Positions 1-10,319 are shown, counted from the stretch's first letter. The stretch is 36,787 nucleotides of DNA from Bacteroidota bacterium (GCA_947478005.1 CANJVG010000022.1:1-36787); one strand, 5' to 3'. Notes: a model not told the origin generated them from the letters alone. Numbers and translations are program-made.

Positions 1-686
1 GGCTGGGAAGTTGAAAACGACCATATCGTTCCGCTTTACATGCTGAAAGCCGGGCAATGTTTTATAAGGAAGCTTTATCCATTCCAAATATGATTTACAA
101 TTAAAGACAGGGATAGTGTGGTGAACAAACGGTAAAGCAATAGGTGTGTTGGGAACACGGGCACCATAATGAAACTTCGACACAAACAAAAAATCTCCAA
201 CCAACAAGGTCTTCTCCATAGATGGTGTAGGAATCATATAAGCCTCGGCCACAAAAATTCGTATTAAGGTAGCTGCTACAACTGCAAAAACAATAGCATC
301 GGCCCATTCACGTACCGGAGAACGATGAATTGGCTTCTCTCCTTTTTTCACTCCACCCGCAGCATGAAATTTTTCGTTAGGCGAAAAACCCAGATAAGGA
401 ACATATACAAATGCAAACATTACCGCTGCAAAATGTTCCCAAAAACTGTACCGTTTGAATGTGGTGCTCAACTCTGTTAACTGACTCGCGATGTAGAACA
501 GATTTACTCCCGGAATAAAAAGCATCCATGTCCACCATGTTGGCTTGTCAATAATTTTTTGCCATTCGTTAGAACATAGTACAGGCACAAAGGCCTTCCA
601 TGGTTCAATACCCAGTTTCTTAAAAATACCGTAGGTACCAATACGAATGCCGAGCATGTAAACAAAGATGATAAGGAGAAGAATCA
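1..686 (-). CDS. lepB: Signal peptidase I (partial, runs off left edge), with N-terminal membrane extension
   Basis: Minus-strand translation MILLLIIFVYMLGIRIGTYGIFKKLGIEPWKAFVPV...ADAIVFAVVAATLIRIFVAEAYMIPTPSMEKTLLVGDFLFVSKFHYG contains the catalytic-Ser motif (IPTPSMEKTLLVGDFLFV); adjacent to dapB. Confidence 0.9.
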
Positions 687-774
687 TAGGGTAAATTGAG
701 AATTAAATATACTGTGGGTGTGAAAATATAATTTTAAGATAGTTGTTGTCTTTCATTTCCGAAGTGGGCAGAGG

Positions 775-1506
775 CTATAGGCCTAACAAATCCGTCATTT
801 CGAATATGCCTTTTTTGCCTACCATCCACTTAGCTGCCATCACCGCGCCCTCTGCAAATCCTCTGCGGTTTTTAGCTTCGTGTTTTATTTCAATATAGTC
901 AACGGAACTTGTGTAGGTAACGATATGTGTGCCGGGAACATCTGGCTCCCTTTTAGCAATTATTGGGATTTCTGTTGCTCCCAGTTGGTTTTTCTCTGTC
1001 CTTAAAAACCATTTCTCTTTTCTCGTTAACTCTTCGAGAACCACCTCCGCGGTTTTAACTGCAGTTCCACTAGGTGCATCTTTTTTCTCAAGGTGATGAA
1101 TTTCCTCCATTGAAATATCGTATTGCACTTGGGCATTCATCAACTGCGCCAACTTTCGGTTTACTTCCCAGAAAATATTTACACCTATACTAAAGTTGGG
1201 GGAAAAGAAAATAGCACCGTTTTGTACAGCACATTGCGTTTTAACTTCTTCCAATCTTCCCAGCCAGGCGGTGGTACCAACCACAACCGGAATGCCGGCC
1301 TCGAAACATTTATAAATATTACTTACAGCAGAATTCGGTTGGGTAAACTCAATAGCCACATCCGCCTTTTTCAAGTTCTCCACGGTAAGTTCATGAAGAT
1401 TTGTATCTGAAATTTTGAGCACAATTTCATCGTCCTTGTTCTGTTCCAAGATAACACTTTCAATCTCCTTCCCCATTTTGCCATAACCGATTAGTGCAAA
1501 TTTCAT
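775..1506 (-). CDS. dapB: 4-hydroxy-tetrahydrodipicolinate reductase
   Basis: MKFALIGYGKMGKEIE N-terminal NAD(P) motif; EIHHLEKKDAPSGTA dihydrodipicolinate reductase signature. Confidence 0.95.
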   Translation of the reverse strand: MKFALIGYGKMGKEIESVILEQNKDDEIVLKISDTNLHELTVENLKKADVAIEFTQPNSAVSNIYKCFEAGIPVVVGTTAWLGRLEEVKTQCAVQNGAIFFSPNFSIGVNIFWEVNRKLAQLMNAQVQYDISMEEIHHLEKKDAPSGTAVKTAEVVLEELTRKEKWFLRTEKNQLGATEIPIIAKREPDVPGTHIVTYTSSVDYIEIKHEAKNRRGFAEGAVMAAKWMVGKKGIFEMTDLLGL

Positions 1507-1613
1507 GTTCGATAACTTAAATATGTGTAGATGGTTTATTGAAAAAGGTAAATGTAAAAAATGTTAGCTTTTAAAGATGAGTTAGCTGCGCATTCCCATT
1601 ACACCTTCTATAT

Positions 1614-3245
1614 TTGCTTGAAATGAAGGCCGTAATTATAAAACATAAGATCATTCTCCTTTCTTTCCTGATTCCCTTCATTTATCTATTACCCGTATTA
1701 AACTCACCGCTTAGCTCAGATGATATTTCCAATTTTAATTTACGGGTGAGCCAAGAGGATTATTACGCAAAAAGTATTTTTGAAATTGCGGAATCTGATA
1801 TAACCCTCTTCAAGAATGCCGGCCGATTCACTCCGCTATCCTTTTATCTCGAAGAAGCCGTTTTTAAATATTTCCAAACAATAAACCAATACAAAACCTT
1901 CCTTTATTGTATTAATTTATTTTCAATATTTACATTTGCTTTACTACTCTATTTGTTAGAACTTAAACGAATAATTCCTCTCTTTTTCATTTGCTATGCA
2001 GGGCAGGTTCAATTCCGATTACAGTACCATGATTCCTTTACTGGCTTCAATGGGATGTATATTATACTTAGTATTTGTATTTTCTTAAGCACCTCTTTTT
2101 ATATCCTATATCTTAAAGAAAGCAAAGTGTACTTGCTCTTTGTTTCTCTCTTTTTAGCCATAGCCTCCATTCTACTTTCCGAAACGGGCTTATTTGTGAT
2201 TCCCTTTCTAACATGTTCCGCCCTTTTTGCGAATGTTTCAAAAAAGAAAGTCATTGTTTCTCTTGCGCCTTTTTTTGTGTCAGCTTTGACTTATGTGGTT
2301 TATGTTTTAGCAATTCGTGCTCATGTGAAAGTTTTTTATCCAGGGGTGGAAACAAATTTCGTTGTTTCACCAATGATGGACGTTTTATGGAAACAACTTT
2401 TTGCAGCTCTTCCGTTCTCAAACCTTTACCATCACACGGCTATTCCCAAGATAATGTGGGCTGAACTTTCCTCTATAAGCCACCTAATAATCGTCTTTTG
2501 TTTGTTCTTTTTGTTCCTTTTCATATTCATGGAGACAAAAAAAGGAATTGAAAGTAATAAGGTGAGTTGGTATTTGCCTGCTCTTTTACTTGGATTAGTT
2601 CTTATGGTTGTACCAGTTGTATTTATTATGCCGTCTATAAAATATCAGCAGACTTTACTCTACGGCTTTGGATATTTGCCCGTATATCTTCAAAATTATG
2701 GAACTGCACTGCTGATTTCCCTTTTAATGAGGTTGGTTATATCAAAAAAAAACAACTTTATAATGGTTACTCTTTCTTATTCTTTATTTCTAACTATTTA
2801 TATTAGTTCCGCTTCTGCTTTTTTATTTAATCGAGGTATTTCAAAAGTGTTAGCTTACGAACAAAGCCTAAGAGCACAGGCAATTTTTGCAAGTGTCGAA
2901 CATGGAATTCTGTCTTGTTGCCCTGAAGGAAGTGTTATTATTGTAATTAACAACGCAATATGGAGGGATCCTGAGGTCTCCCAAAAGATTTTCCAAAATA
3001 TAACAGGAAAGAAGTTTAGCGTGTACGACTACGGGAATTGGAAGGCAAGTGAAATTAAACCTGAAGAACAGTCTTGTTATATTTTAGATTGTCAAAACGG
3101 AGATACAATTTTCACCAAACTTTACTCGGCAGATTGTTCAAGCGAGACAATGCTTAACTTGCTTGCGGAAGACAGTTTTGTGCATGATATTAGGCTATGC
3201 GAAGTTGAAAGACCCCTACTAACTCATTTTACAAAAACGCCTTGA
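1614..3245 (+). CDS. Multipass membrane protein, possibly GT-C-type glycosyltransferase
   Basis: 543 aa ORF with many hydrophobic segments and an acidic motif (NSPLSSDDISNF) after TM1, as in GT-C enzymes; family not firmly recognised. Confidence 0.6.
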   Translation: MLEMKAVIIKHKIILLSFLIPFIYLLPVLNSPLSSDDISNFNLRVSQEDYYAKSIFEIAESDITLFKNAGRFTPLSFYLEEAVFKYFQTINQYKTFLYCINLFSIFTFALLLYLLELKRIIPLFFICYAGQVQFRLQYHDSFTGFNGMYIILSICIFLSTSFYILYLKESKVYLLFVSLFLAIASILLSETGLFVIPFLTCSALFANVSKKKVIVSLAPFFVSALTYVVYVLAIRAHVKVFYPGVETNFVVSPMMDVLWKQLFAALPFSNLYHHTAIPKIMWAELSSISHLIIVFCLFFLFLFIFMETKKGIESNKVSWYLPALLLGLVLMVVPVVFIMPSIKYQQTLLYGFGYLPVYLQNYGTALLISLLMRLVISKKNNFIMVTLSYSLFLTIYISSASAFLFNRGISKVLAYEQSLRAQAIFASVEHGILSCCPEGSVIIVINNAIWRDPEVSQKIFQNITGKKFSVYDYGNWKASEIKPEEQSCYILDCQNGDTIFTKLYSADCSSETMLNLLAEDSFVHDIRLCEVERPLLTHFTKTP

Positions 3246-3293
3246 CTTTAAGTCTTTTCAGGTTAAAAAAATCTATGCCTCAAAACAACCCTG

Positions 3294-3938
3294 CTAAATC
3301 AGCTTTTTCTCTCTCCACGATATATTTTCATAAAATCTGGAGCGGACAAATGTGAGATAGAAAATAGAAGATACAATAACGCCCACCAAAGACCCTGCAT
3401 ATATATCACGAAAGAAATGCTGTAGTAGATAGACCCGTGAAATGCCTACCGCCAAAGCGAGTACAAAAAGTAAGATACTCCATCTTTTGTCGATTGTTAA
3501 TAGGCTAAGCATGAAGAAAACCCCAAACGCAGAAGAGGTATGGCCTGAGGGAAAACTGTTAAAGTGAAGAACCTCTACTCCTTGCACAAAATTGAGCGGC
3601 ACCTTACCTTCGAACAAAACGGAAGGACGCATCGAATCATGGAAAACAATCGTTTTCAAAAAGAACGTTACCAAAGAAACAAGCCCAAGGTTCAACGCCA
3701 GAATCATACCCTTCCCATAACTAAGGCGTATTGTAATTAAGATTATAAAAAGAAACAAAGGCCCTTCTGCCAGTCGGGTTGTCCGTTTAAAAAACTGGTT
3801 TAGCAACGGTGTATGAAGCGAATTGAAATAGAGAATTTCATTTCCCTTTTCAAATGTGGTGATTATGATGCCTCCCGCAATTAGAAAGATGATGTAGAGC
3901 GCAATAAAAACCTTATTCTCTTGTAAAAACTGCTTCAA
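3294..3938 (-). CDS. PAP2-superfamily phosphatase (lipid phosphatase-like)
   Basis: Motifs SFPSGHTSSAFG and SRVYLLQHFFRDIYAGSLVG typical of the PAP2 active site. Confidence 0.88.
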   Translation of the reverse strand: MKQFLQENKVFIALYIIFLIAGGIIITTFEKGNEILYFNSLHTPLLNQFFKRTTRLAEGPLFLFIILITIRLSYGKGMILALNLGLVSLVTFFLKTIVFHDSMRPSVLFEGKVPLNFVQGVEVLHFNSFPSGHTSSAFGVFFMLSLLTIDKRWSILLFVLALAVGISRVYLLQHFFRDIYAGSLVGVIVSSIFYLTFVRSRFYENISWREKKLI

Positions 3939-5380
3939 GCTGACTTAGTTTTGAATGCGAATAATTGACGTACTGCTTTTACATAATAATCGGGACTATA
4001 AATCTTGGAATCATTTGTGGCCTGAAGAGTGAGAAACAAACCCAAAGGTGTCAAGATCATCGTGGATAGCCACATGCCGCTCAACACGGTGAGTGTACCG
4101 CCTTCAGCTAATTTCTCTCCGATAATAGAAGTCACATGATAAATAATGAAGAAAAGCACACAATAGAAAAGCGGCCAACCCAAACCACCTTTGCGAATGA
4201 TAGAACCCAAGGGTGCACCAATAAAAAACAAAACCAAGCAGGCTACTGAAAGCGTGAATTTGCGGTAGATTTCGATGTAATGAGTAACTATATCCTTGTT
4301 CTTATATTCCAACTGCTTCGTAGTAACGTCTAAGAAATTTTTGATGTTGCGCGCTCGGTTCATGGCTATTTCCATCACCTGAATTTTCTTAGTGTTGTCA
4401 TATTCCGCTAGTAATTCTTCGGGTTGTTTAAAGCTTGCTTTAGATACAACAGGCAGTACCTTCATATCTAATCCAAACTTACGAAAGCTGAAATAAGACC
4501 GGTCATAATCCACTAAACTCTTTTTCAGGTTATCTGACTGAAGGCTAATTGTATCAATTTCCGAATACAGTTGTTTCAGACCAAGCATCTGCTTCATATC
4601 TTTGAAATAGTTTTCGTCTGTACGGGTTAGTTTAAACTGCGAAAGATCAAATCGTTTTTCCCAACTTGAAAAAGATGTGTAAACCATTTGATGGGTATCC
4701 TTGGTGGGATCTTTAGGGTCCACTTCCTTATATTGGTTACCATTTTCCAGTTTCAGCGTTAGCACCACGGCCTTTTCATCCTGAGTTAAACTTCCCTTGT
4801 CGGCCAAAATTACATGGTCATTTCCTTTTCCACTGGTGTGGTCATAAACCGTTACTTTTTCAAGAGTATTGGTAGCATCGTCCTTTTTTTCAACCCGAAT
4901 AAAAAACCCATCAATACCACTGTAGAAAATTCCGGGCTTAATGGCCACCGTTGGTTTTTGTTGCCGAATATCGTAGAGCAGTGCACTAAACTTTAAGTTG
5001 GTAAGCGGCATTACATTATTGGAAAAAAAGAACGCAAAAATACTGATGCCTATGACGGCAATAATTAAGGAGCGCATAAAACGCAACAATGAAACACCCG
5101 ATGATTTTACAGCCGTAAGCTCATAGTTTTCGCCAAAGGCTCCGTAGGTCATAATAGAAGCCAGAAGTACCGCCAAAGGCAATGCGAGCGGCACCAGGCG
5201 GGCAGAGGCATACAGCATCAATTCCATCAGCACCCAGGTGTTCAATCCCTTTCCCACCAAATCATCTACATATTTCCAAAGAAACTGCATGACCAACACA
5301 AACTGAGCTATAAAAAATGTGAGGATAAAAGGGCCTATGAAGCTCTTGACAACCAACCAATCTAATTTCTTAATGCGCAT
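3935..5380 (-). CDS. LptF/LptG family permease (YjgP/YjgQ)
   Basis: N-terminal KKLDWLVVKSFIGPFILTFFIAQFVLVMQFLWKYVDDLVGKGL and C-terminal RKFTLSVACLVLFFIGAPLGSIIRKGGLGWP; overlaps the PAP2 start by 4 nt. Confidence 0.92.
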   Translation of the reverse strand: MRIKKLDWLVVKSFIGPFILTFFIAQFVLVMQFLWKYVDDLVGKGLNTWVLMELMLYASARLVPLALPLAVLLASIMTYGAFGENYELTAVKSSGVSLLRFMRSLIIAVIGISIFAFFFSNNVMPLTNLKFSALLYDIRQQKPTVAIKPGIFYSGIDGFFIRVEKKDDATNTLEKVTVYDHTSGKGNDHVILADKGSLTQDEKAVVLTLKLENGNQYKEVDPKDPTKDTHQMVYTSFSSWEKRFDLSQFKLTRTDENYFKDMKQMLGLKQLYSEIDTISLQSDNLKKSLVDYDRSYFSFRKFGLDMKVLPVVSKASFKQPEELLAEYDNTKKIQVMEIAMNRARNIKNFLDVTTKQLEYKNKDIVTHYIEIYRKFTLSVACLVLFFIGAPLGSIIRKGGLGWPLFYCVLFFIIYHVTSIIGEKLAEGGTLTVLSGMWLSTMILTPLGLFLTLQATNDSKIYSPDYYVKAVRQLFAFKTKSA

Positions 5381-5473
5381 GCGGGGGCGAATGTAATAGA
5401 TGGGGGGTTATTATTCATTTTAAAGAATAACAGCCGGGAATAAAATGAGGGAATGCTTTACTTTGTAGATTGT

Positions 5474-5851
5474 TTAGGCTCCAATGGCACGTTTCAGGTC
5501 TTCTACCTGTTTGTCCCAAAGAAAACTCTGTTCTTTAATTTCTTTTGTGTCCGCGAAGTCGGTTATTTCAAGCACGGTATCATCTGCAATTTCAGACTTG
5601 TAAACCTTGAAAGCAAAGAACTCGCCTTTGTTGGTTTCTTCCCAGTGGTACTTTACATATTCTTCCTCAATCATGTCCACCTGACGGGCGCGTTGGAAAG
5701 AACCGTTCCATCCGAAAATGAAAATATCACCTTGTGAATCGCAAAAGTCGCAAAACCATTGTGCCAGATTGGTTGGTTGTGCCAGAAATTCATAAAGGAT
5801 AGCGGGAGACGAGCGAATGATGTACTCTAACTGAAATTGCTTGCGTGCCAT
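5474..5851 (-). CDS. START-like / SRPBCC domain protein
   Basis: 125 aa; MARKQFQLEYIIRSSPAILYEFLAQPTNLAQWF typical of Bacteroidota START-like proteins. Confidence 0.8.
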   Translation of the reverse strand: MARKQFQLEYIIRSSPAILYEFLAQPTNLAQWFCDFCDSQGDIFIFGWNGSFQRARQVDMIEEEYVKYHWEETNKGEFFAFKVYKSEIADDTVLEITDFADTKEIKEQSFLWDKQVEDLKRAIGA

Positions 5852-6016
5852 GTTTTATTTTCGAGATAAATGAAAAATACAAAAGTGTGTTCGGCAAGAA
5901 TAGTAAATAAAATTTAACAGCAAAATAATTTCGAGATTAAGACAAAAGGCAAATTCAATTGAATGGCAAATGGATATTTTTTGCATGTTTGTTGCCGCTA
6001 ACAATCAATCAGATTT

Positions 6017-7519
6017 ATGAAGAAAATATTAGTGGCTAATCGCGGTGAAATTGCGCTGCGCATCATGCGAAGTGCCCGCGAAATGGGTATTAAAACCGTA
6101 GCAGTTTATTCCGAGGCCGACCGCAACTCTCCTCATGTTCGCTATGCCGATGAAGCCGTTTGCATTGGTCCGGCTTCTTCCAAAGAAAGTTACCTGCGGG
6201 GCGATAAAATTGTGGAGGTAGCCAGGAAATTAGGCGTAGACGGCATCCATCCGGGCTATGGGTTCCTGAGTGAGAACGCTGCTTTTGCTCAATTGGTTAA
6301 AGATAACGGTATTCAATTTATCGGTCCAACGCCTGAGGCCATTGTGATAATGGGTAGCAAACTGGCGGCCAAAGAAGCGGTGAAGAAGTTCGATATACCC
6401 ATGGTGCCCGGCAGCGAGGGCGCCATTACAGATGTAGGCGAGGCAAAAACACTGTCAGAGAAAATAGGCTATCCCATTTTGATTAAGGCAAGTGCCGGAG
6501 GTGGAGGAAAAGGAATGAGGGTGGTGAATAATTCGGCTGAATTTGAAGAGCAGATGCAACGCGCGCAAAGCGAAGCGCTGAGTGCTTTTGGCGATGGCTC
6601 GGTTTTTATCGAAAAATTTGTGGGCTCGCCTAAACATATCGAGGTGCAGATTCTGGGCGATAACTTTGGCAATATCGTGTACCTGTTTGAACGAGAATGT
6701 TCGATACAGCGCAGACACCAAAAGGTGGTGGAGGAAGCGCCAAGCTCCTGTTTAACACCTGAAAAGAGAAAGGCGATTGGAGAAGCTGCCGTGAAGGTGG
6801 GCAAATCCTGTGGCTATATAGGAGCCGGCACGGTGGAGTTTCTGGTGGATGAAGCATTGAATTTTTATTTCCTCGAAATGAATACCCGCCTGCAGGTAGA
6901 GCATCCTGTAACAGAAATGATTACCGGAGTAGATTTGGTGAAGGAGCAGATTAAAGTGGCGAGAGGAGAGAAACTGAGTTTTGCTCAATCCGATTTAGAG
7001 ATACATGGACACGCGATTGAACTACGCGTGTATGCCGAAGACCCGCTCAATAATTTCCTGCCCGATATTGGCAAACTGGTGCAATACAAAAAGCCCGAAG
7101 GCCCAGGAGTGCGGGTAGATGATGGCTACGAAGAGGGCATGGACATTCCTATTTACTATGACCCAATGTTGGCCAAGTTGGTGGCTTATGGCAAAGACAG
7201 AACGGAAGCCATTGACCGATTGCTGCGCGCCATACACGACTATAAAATTACGGGTGTAAGAAACACGTTATCGTTTGGAACCTTTGTGTTGCACCATCCC
7301 GATTTTGTTTCGGGTAAGTTCGATACCAATTTTGTTGGCAAAAACTTTAAGCCCGAATATCTAAAGAACGAAGCCGAAGATGAAATGGAAATAGCCGCGC
7401 TTTTGGCCGCTCATATTTTTGAAGGAGGGGGCAAAAAGAAATCAACAGTTGCTCAAAGCAACCATATTCAAGCGGGTAAAAGCAATTGGGTGAGGAACCG
7501 AAGCTCGATGAGAGATTAG
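6017..7519 (+). CDS. accC: Acetyl-CoA carboxylase biotin carboxylase subunit
   Basis: MKKILVANRGEIALRIMRSAREMGIKTVAVYSEAD; GGGGKGMR ATP-grasp loop; FLEMNTRLQVEHPVTE signature. Confidence 0.96.
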   Translation: MKKILVANRGEIALRIMRSAREMGIKTVAVYSEADRNSPHVRYADEAVCIGPASSKESYLRGDKIVEVARKLGVDGIHPGYGFLSENAAFAQLVKDNGIQFIGPTPEAIVIMGSKLAAKEAVKKFDIPMVPGSEGAITDVGEAKTLSEKIGYPILIKASAGGGGKGMRVVNNSAEFEEQMQRAQSEALSAFGDGSVFIEKFVGSPKHIEVQILGDNFGNIVYLFERECSIQRRHQKVVEEAPSSCLTPEKRKAIGEAAVKVGKSCGYIGAGTVEFLVDEALNFYFLEMNTRLQVEHPVTEMITGVDLVKEQIKVARGEKLSFAQSDLEIHGHAIELRVYAEDPLNNFLPDIGKLVQYKKPEGPGVRVDDGYEEGMDIPIYYDPMLAKLVAYGKDRTEAIDRLLRAIHDYKITGVRNTLSFGTFVLHHPDFVSGKFDTNFVGKNFKPEYLKNEAEDEMEIAALLAAHIFEGGGKKKSTVAQSNHIQAGKSNWVRNRSSMRD

Positions 7520-7549
7520 TAAACCACGGGGAATAATTAAGTTTGTTCT

Positions 7550-8134
7550 ATGGTGCTGCTGATTATTCTTTGGGTCTTGTTCTTTGTTTCGCACAGTGTG
7601 CTGGCGGCTAATGGAGTAAAAGCCGCTGCCGAAAAGATGCTTGGCAAGGGTTTTATTTTCTATCGCATTGGCTACAATGTTTTCTCGCTCCTGTTTCTGG
7701 GGCTTATTCTCTTTATCCTTATTTTTAAACACGAACCCGATTTTGTGTTCGCGGCCGATACGGCTGTTTCTGTTGCCGGACTAATACTGATGGCCGTAGG
7801 AGTGATAATTATGCTGCTGGCTTTTCGCAATTATGACCTGGGCGAGTTTACGGGCATTAAACAACTGGCGCAGAAAATACATCACCCCGAAAAACTGATG
7901 GTGCGCGGATTGAACAAGTATGTGCGCAACCCGCTCTATACAGGCATTCTTGTACTGGTGCTGGGTTATTTTCTTCGGCAGCCTACCTGGATGAATCTTG
8001 TTTCAATGCTGATTATTTATGCCTATATATACATAGGCACGGTGCTGGAAGAGAAAAAGCTGGAGCAGGTTTTTGGCGATGAATACCGAGCCTACAAGCA
8101 GCAGGTGAAGATGCTGATGCCTTTTGTGTTTTGA
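7550..8134 (+). CDS. NnrU/isoprenylcysteine methyltransferase-like membrane protein
   Basis: Multi-TM; VRGLNKYVRNPLYTGILVLVLGYF and C-terminal LEEKKLEQVFGDEYRAYKQQVKMLMPF motif of ICMT/PEMT-like methyltransferases. Confidence 0.75.
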   Translation: MVLLIILWVLFFVSHSVLAANGVKAAAEKMLGKGFIFYRIGYNVFSLLFLGLILFILIFKHEPDFVFAADTAVSVAGLILMAVGVIIMLLAFRNYDLGEFTGIKQLAQKIHHPEKLMVRGLNKYVRNPLYTGILVLVLGYFLRQPTWMNLVSMLIIYAYIYIGTVLEEKKLEQVFGDEYRAYKQQVKMLMPFVF

Positions 8135-8153
8135 GTTTAAGGGGGACTACTAA

Positions 8154-8191
8154 AACACAAAGCGCGAAGGGTTTCCTTCGCGCTTTGTGTT
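8154..8191. terminator. Bidirectional intrinsic terminator hairpin (17-bp stem)
   Basis: AACACAAAGCGCGAAGG-GTTT-CCTTCGCGCTTTGTGTT perfect inverted repeat between convergent genes. Confidence 0.85.
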
Positions 8192-8239
8192 ATGCGTTTA
8201 AGCACAGGGCCCCTATTCGGAGACCCTGAGGTAGCGAAA

Positions 8240-9616
8240 TCAATTCCTGAGGCAACGAACAGAAAGCCCCGTTGTCTTATCGGTATTATATACGGATGTA
8301 CCGGCACTATTGTAATTCAGCTGTCGGTACCATGTATTGTAAATGTCATACCCGGTAGAACTCCACCAGAATCCGACAGCGCCAAGGCTACTGAACATAC
8401 CATTGCCGGTACGTAGACCTCCCGGAGCGCCAGAAAAGCCACTTTCATTAGTAGCTGCGGTATTGGGTGTGACCCAAAGCGTTATAGTTTTCATTTTTCC
8501 GCCTGCTACCGTATCGCCTCCTAAATAATCCGATAGTTGTTGAAAGGCAGTATCACTTGGTACATGCCATCCCGTAGGACATACATTGCGCGGGTCGGCT
8601 ACCGCATACCAGTTATAGAGTTTACCGTATGTTGTGTTAATGGCGGCATTGGTATTGTAATAACACCAGGCGGGGGTAGAATCGTTGTTGTTGAGAATAT
8701 TACTCCAGATAGTGTTGTCTTCTATTTCGCCTATGATATCGCCATTGCTATATCTAGTGGTTTTAAGGTTGCCGACCATCCATTCCTGCCCGTTACCTAA
8801 TATAACAGAGGTGTATTGGTTACCGTCCATATCGTTTACCCCGGCTCCCGGGTTGCTTACTACGCTGCCGCTACCTCCTTTGGTAGTAAAGCCAAGCTGG
8901 TTGCCATAAGCTGTGCCAGCGCTGTTGGTGGCATAAGCCCGCACATAATAAGTGGTGCCGACCGCTAAGCCCGTTAAATTGCTGGTGTAGTTGCCCGTGC
9001 CGCTGCCATCGGTGGTTTTGCTGTTCGCTATAGTGGGGTAAGGCGTGGTGCTATAGCATACTCCACGTTGGGTTACGGGGCTGCCGCCAGTATTCGAAAC
9101 ATGCCCCCCGCTGGTGGCTGAAGTGCTGTCTATGTTTCCTACAGTAAGAGTAGTTAGCGTGGCAAGGGTGTTGGCTATGGTAGTAAAACTCAGCTCATTG
9201 CCATACGCTGTGCCAGCGCTATTGGTTGAGTAAGCCCGCACATAATAGGTGGTGGTGGCCGCTAAGCCCGTTAAGTTGCTGGTGTAGTTGCCGGTGCCGC
9301 TGCCATCGGTGGTTCTATTGTTGGCTATGGTGGGGGCAGTTGTAGTGCTATAGCATACCCCGCGCTGGGTTACAGGGCTGCCGCCATCGCTGGTTATGTT
9401 GCCCCCGCTGGTGGCTGTGGCGCTGGTTATACTGCCAACTGACAAGGTTGTTAATGTAGCAAGGGTGCCGGTATTGGGAATAGTATAGGTAATAGTATCG
9501 ATATTGCCGATTGGTATTTGCAGCACCGATCCGTTGCTTTGGTAAATGTTCATGGTGGTTTGGGTGTAGGCCGCTAAGCCTATCAGTATCAATATAAGGG
9601 TGGAAATCTTTTTCAT
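8240..9616 (-). CDS. Secreted FISUMP-domain protein with two FN3-like repeats
   Basis: Signal-like N-terminus MKKISTLILILIGLAAYTQ; two ~99 aa FN3-like repeats; DMDGNQYTSVILGNGQEWMVGNLKTTRYSNGD...YNWYAV...CPTGWHVPSD...SVRCLRN FISUMP pattern. Confidence 0.88.
   Translation of the reverse strand: MKKISTLILILIGLAAYTQTTMNIYQSNGSVLQIPIGNIDTITYTIPNTGTLATLTTLSVGSITSATATSGGNITSDGGSPVTQRGVCYSTTTAPTIANNRTTDGSGTGNYTSNLTGLAATTTYYVRAYSTNSAGTAYGNELSFTTIANTLATLTTLTVGNIDSTSATSGGHVSNTGGSPVTQRGVCYSTTPYPTIANSKTTDGSGTGNYTSNLTGLAVGTTYYVRAYATNSAGTAYGNQLGFTTKGGSGSVVSNPGAGVNDMDGNQYTSVILGNGQEWMVGNLKTTRYSNGDIIGEIEDNTIWSNILNNNDSTPAWCYYNTNAAINTTYGKLYNWYAVADPRNVCPTGWHVPSDTAFQQLSDYLGGDTVAGGKMKTITLWVTPNTAATNESGFSGAPGGLRTGNGMFSSLGAVGFWWSSTGYDIYNTWYRQLNYNSAGTSVYNTDKTTGLSVRCLRN
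8873..9466 (-). repeat. Two tandem ~297-bp in-frame FN3-like repeats
   Basis: TLATLTTLSVGSITSATATSGG...GTAYGNELSFTTIAN followed by TLATLTTLTVGNIDSTSATSGG...GTAYGNQLGFTTKGG; the nucleotide copies are also visibly very similar. Confidence 0.88.
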
Positions 9617-9655
9617 TGTTGTTGCTAATTTGTTTTTTTTAAATTCAGGTATGGA

Positions 9656-10174
9656 CTATTGTAAAATAATGGTTTTGCTAAAGCTGCCTTTGGCGGTGGT
9701 AAAGCGCAACAGATAGCTGCCTTTGGCCAGGCCTTCGGCTTGCCATTGCAGCAAATGGTTGCCGGCTATTTGTTGTTCGGTTGCCCATGTTTTTACCGAT
9801 TTGCCTTGCAGGTCGAATATGGCTATACTCACCTGCTGGGCCACCGGCAGTTGGTAGCTAATGTTTACGTTGCCCAATGCCGGGTTGGGATATATAAGCA
9901 GTTCGGCTGTGTTTGCCATCTCCTTTATGCCCACCGTGCCTGCTTCGTAGCGGTAGTTGCCTATGGTGCTTACATTCCACGATAGGGTGGTGCCATCTGT
10001 TTTTTGCAGTTTCATTACATCGCCCGTAAAGGTGATGTTGTGCACATCGGCCAGGCTGTAGGCCGCCTGTGTGCCGTCCTTAAAACTGAAGTAGATACTT
10101 TGCGCCTGTGAGCTGGTGGCCATTAGTAGGGCCGCCCAAAGCAATGGCAGGTATTTAGCTTTGCTTTTTTTCAT
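9656..10174 (-). CDS. T9SS type A sorting-domain-containing secreted protein
   Basis: C-terminus LLIYPNPALGNVNISYQLPVAQQVSIAIFDLQGKSVKTW...GSYLLRFTTAKGSFSKTIILQ; likely start MKKSKAKYLPLLWAALLMATSSQA at 10174 (ORF extends to 10237). Confidence 0.85.
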   Translation of the reverse strand: MKKSKAKYLPLLWAALLMATSSQAQSIYFSFKDGTQAAYSLADVHNITFTGDVMKLQKTDGTTLSWNVSTIGNYRYEAGTVGIKEMANTAELLIYPNPALGNVNISYQLPVAQQVSIAIFDLQGKSVKTWATEQQIAGNHLLQWQAEGLAKGSYLLRFTTAKGSFSKTIILQ

Positions 10175-10287
10175 GGTTATTCTTGTTTTTTCTGTATTGT
10201 GATAGAAACTATTAGACAATACAAGAGTAAATAGCATCTCCTATATTCAGATAGGCACATGTACTCATTTTATGCCTTCTATAAACC

Positions 10288-10319
10288 AAAAAGCGCGAAG
10301 GGTGGCCTTCGCGCTTTTT
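10288..10319 (-). terminator. Intrinsic terminator hairpin (14-bp stem)
   Basis: AAAAAGCGCGAAGG-GTGG-CCTTCGCGCTTTTT; lies 3' of the 10500..11132 minus-strand gene. Confidence 0.75.

Noticed and set aside
6455-6988. Minus-strand ORFs inside accC
   Set aside because: Antisense to a clear conserved gene; compositionally typical spurious ORFs.
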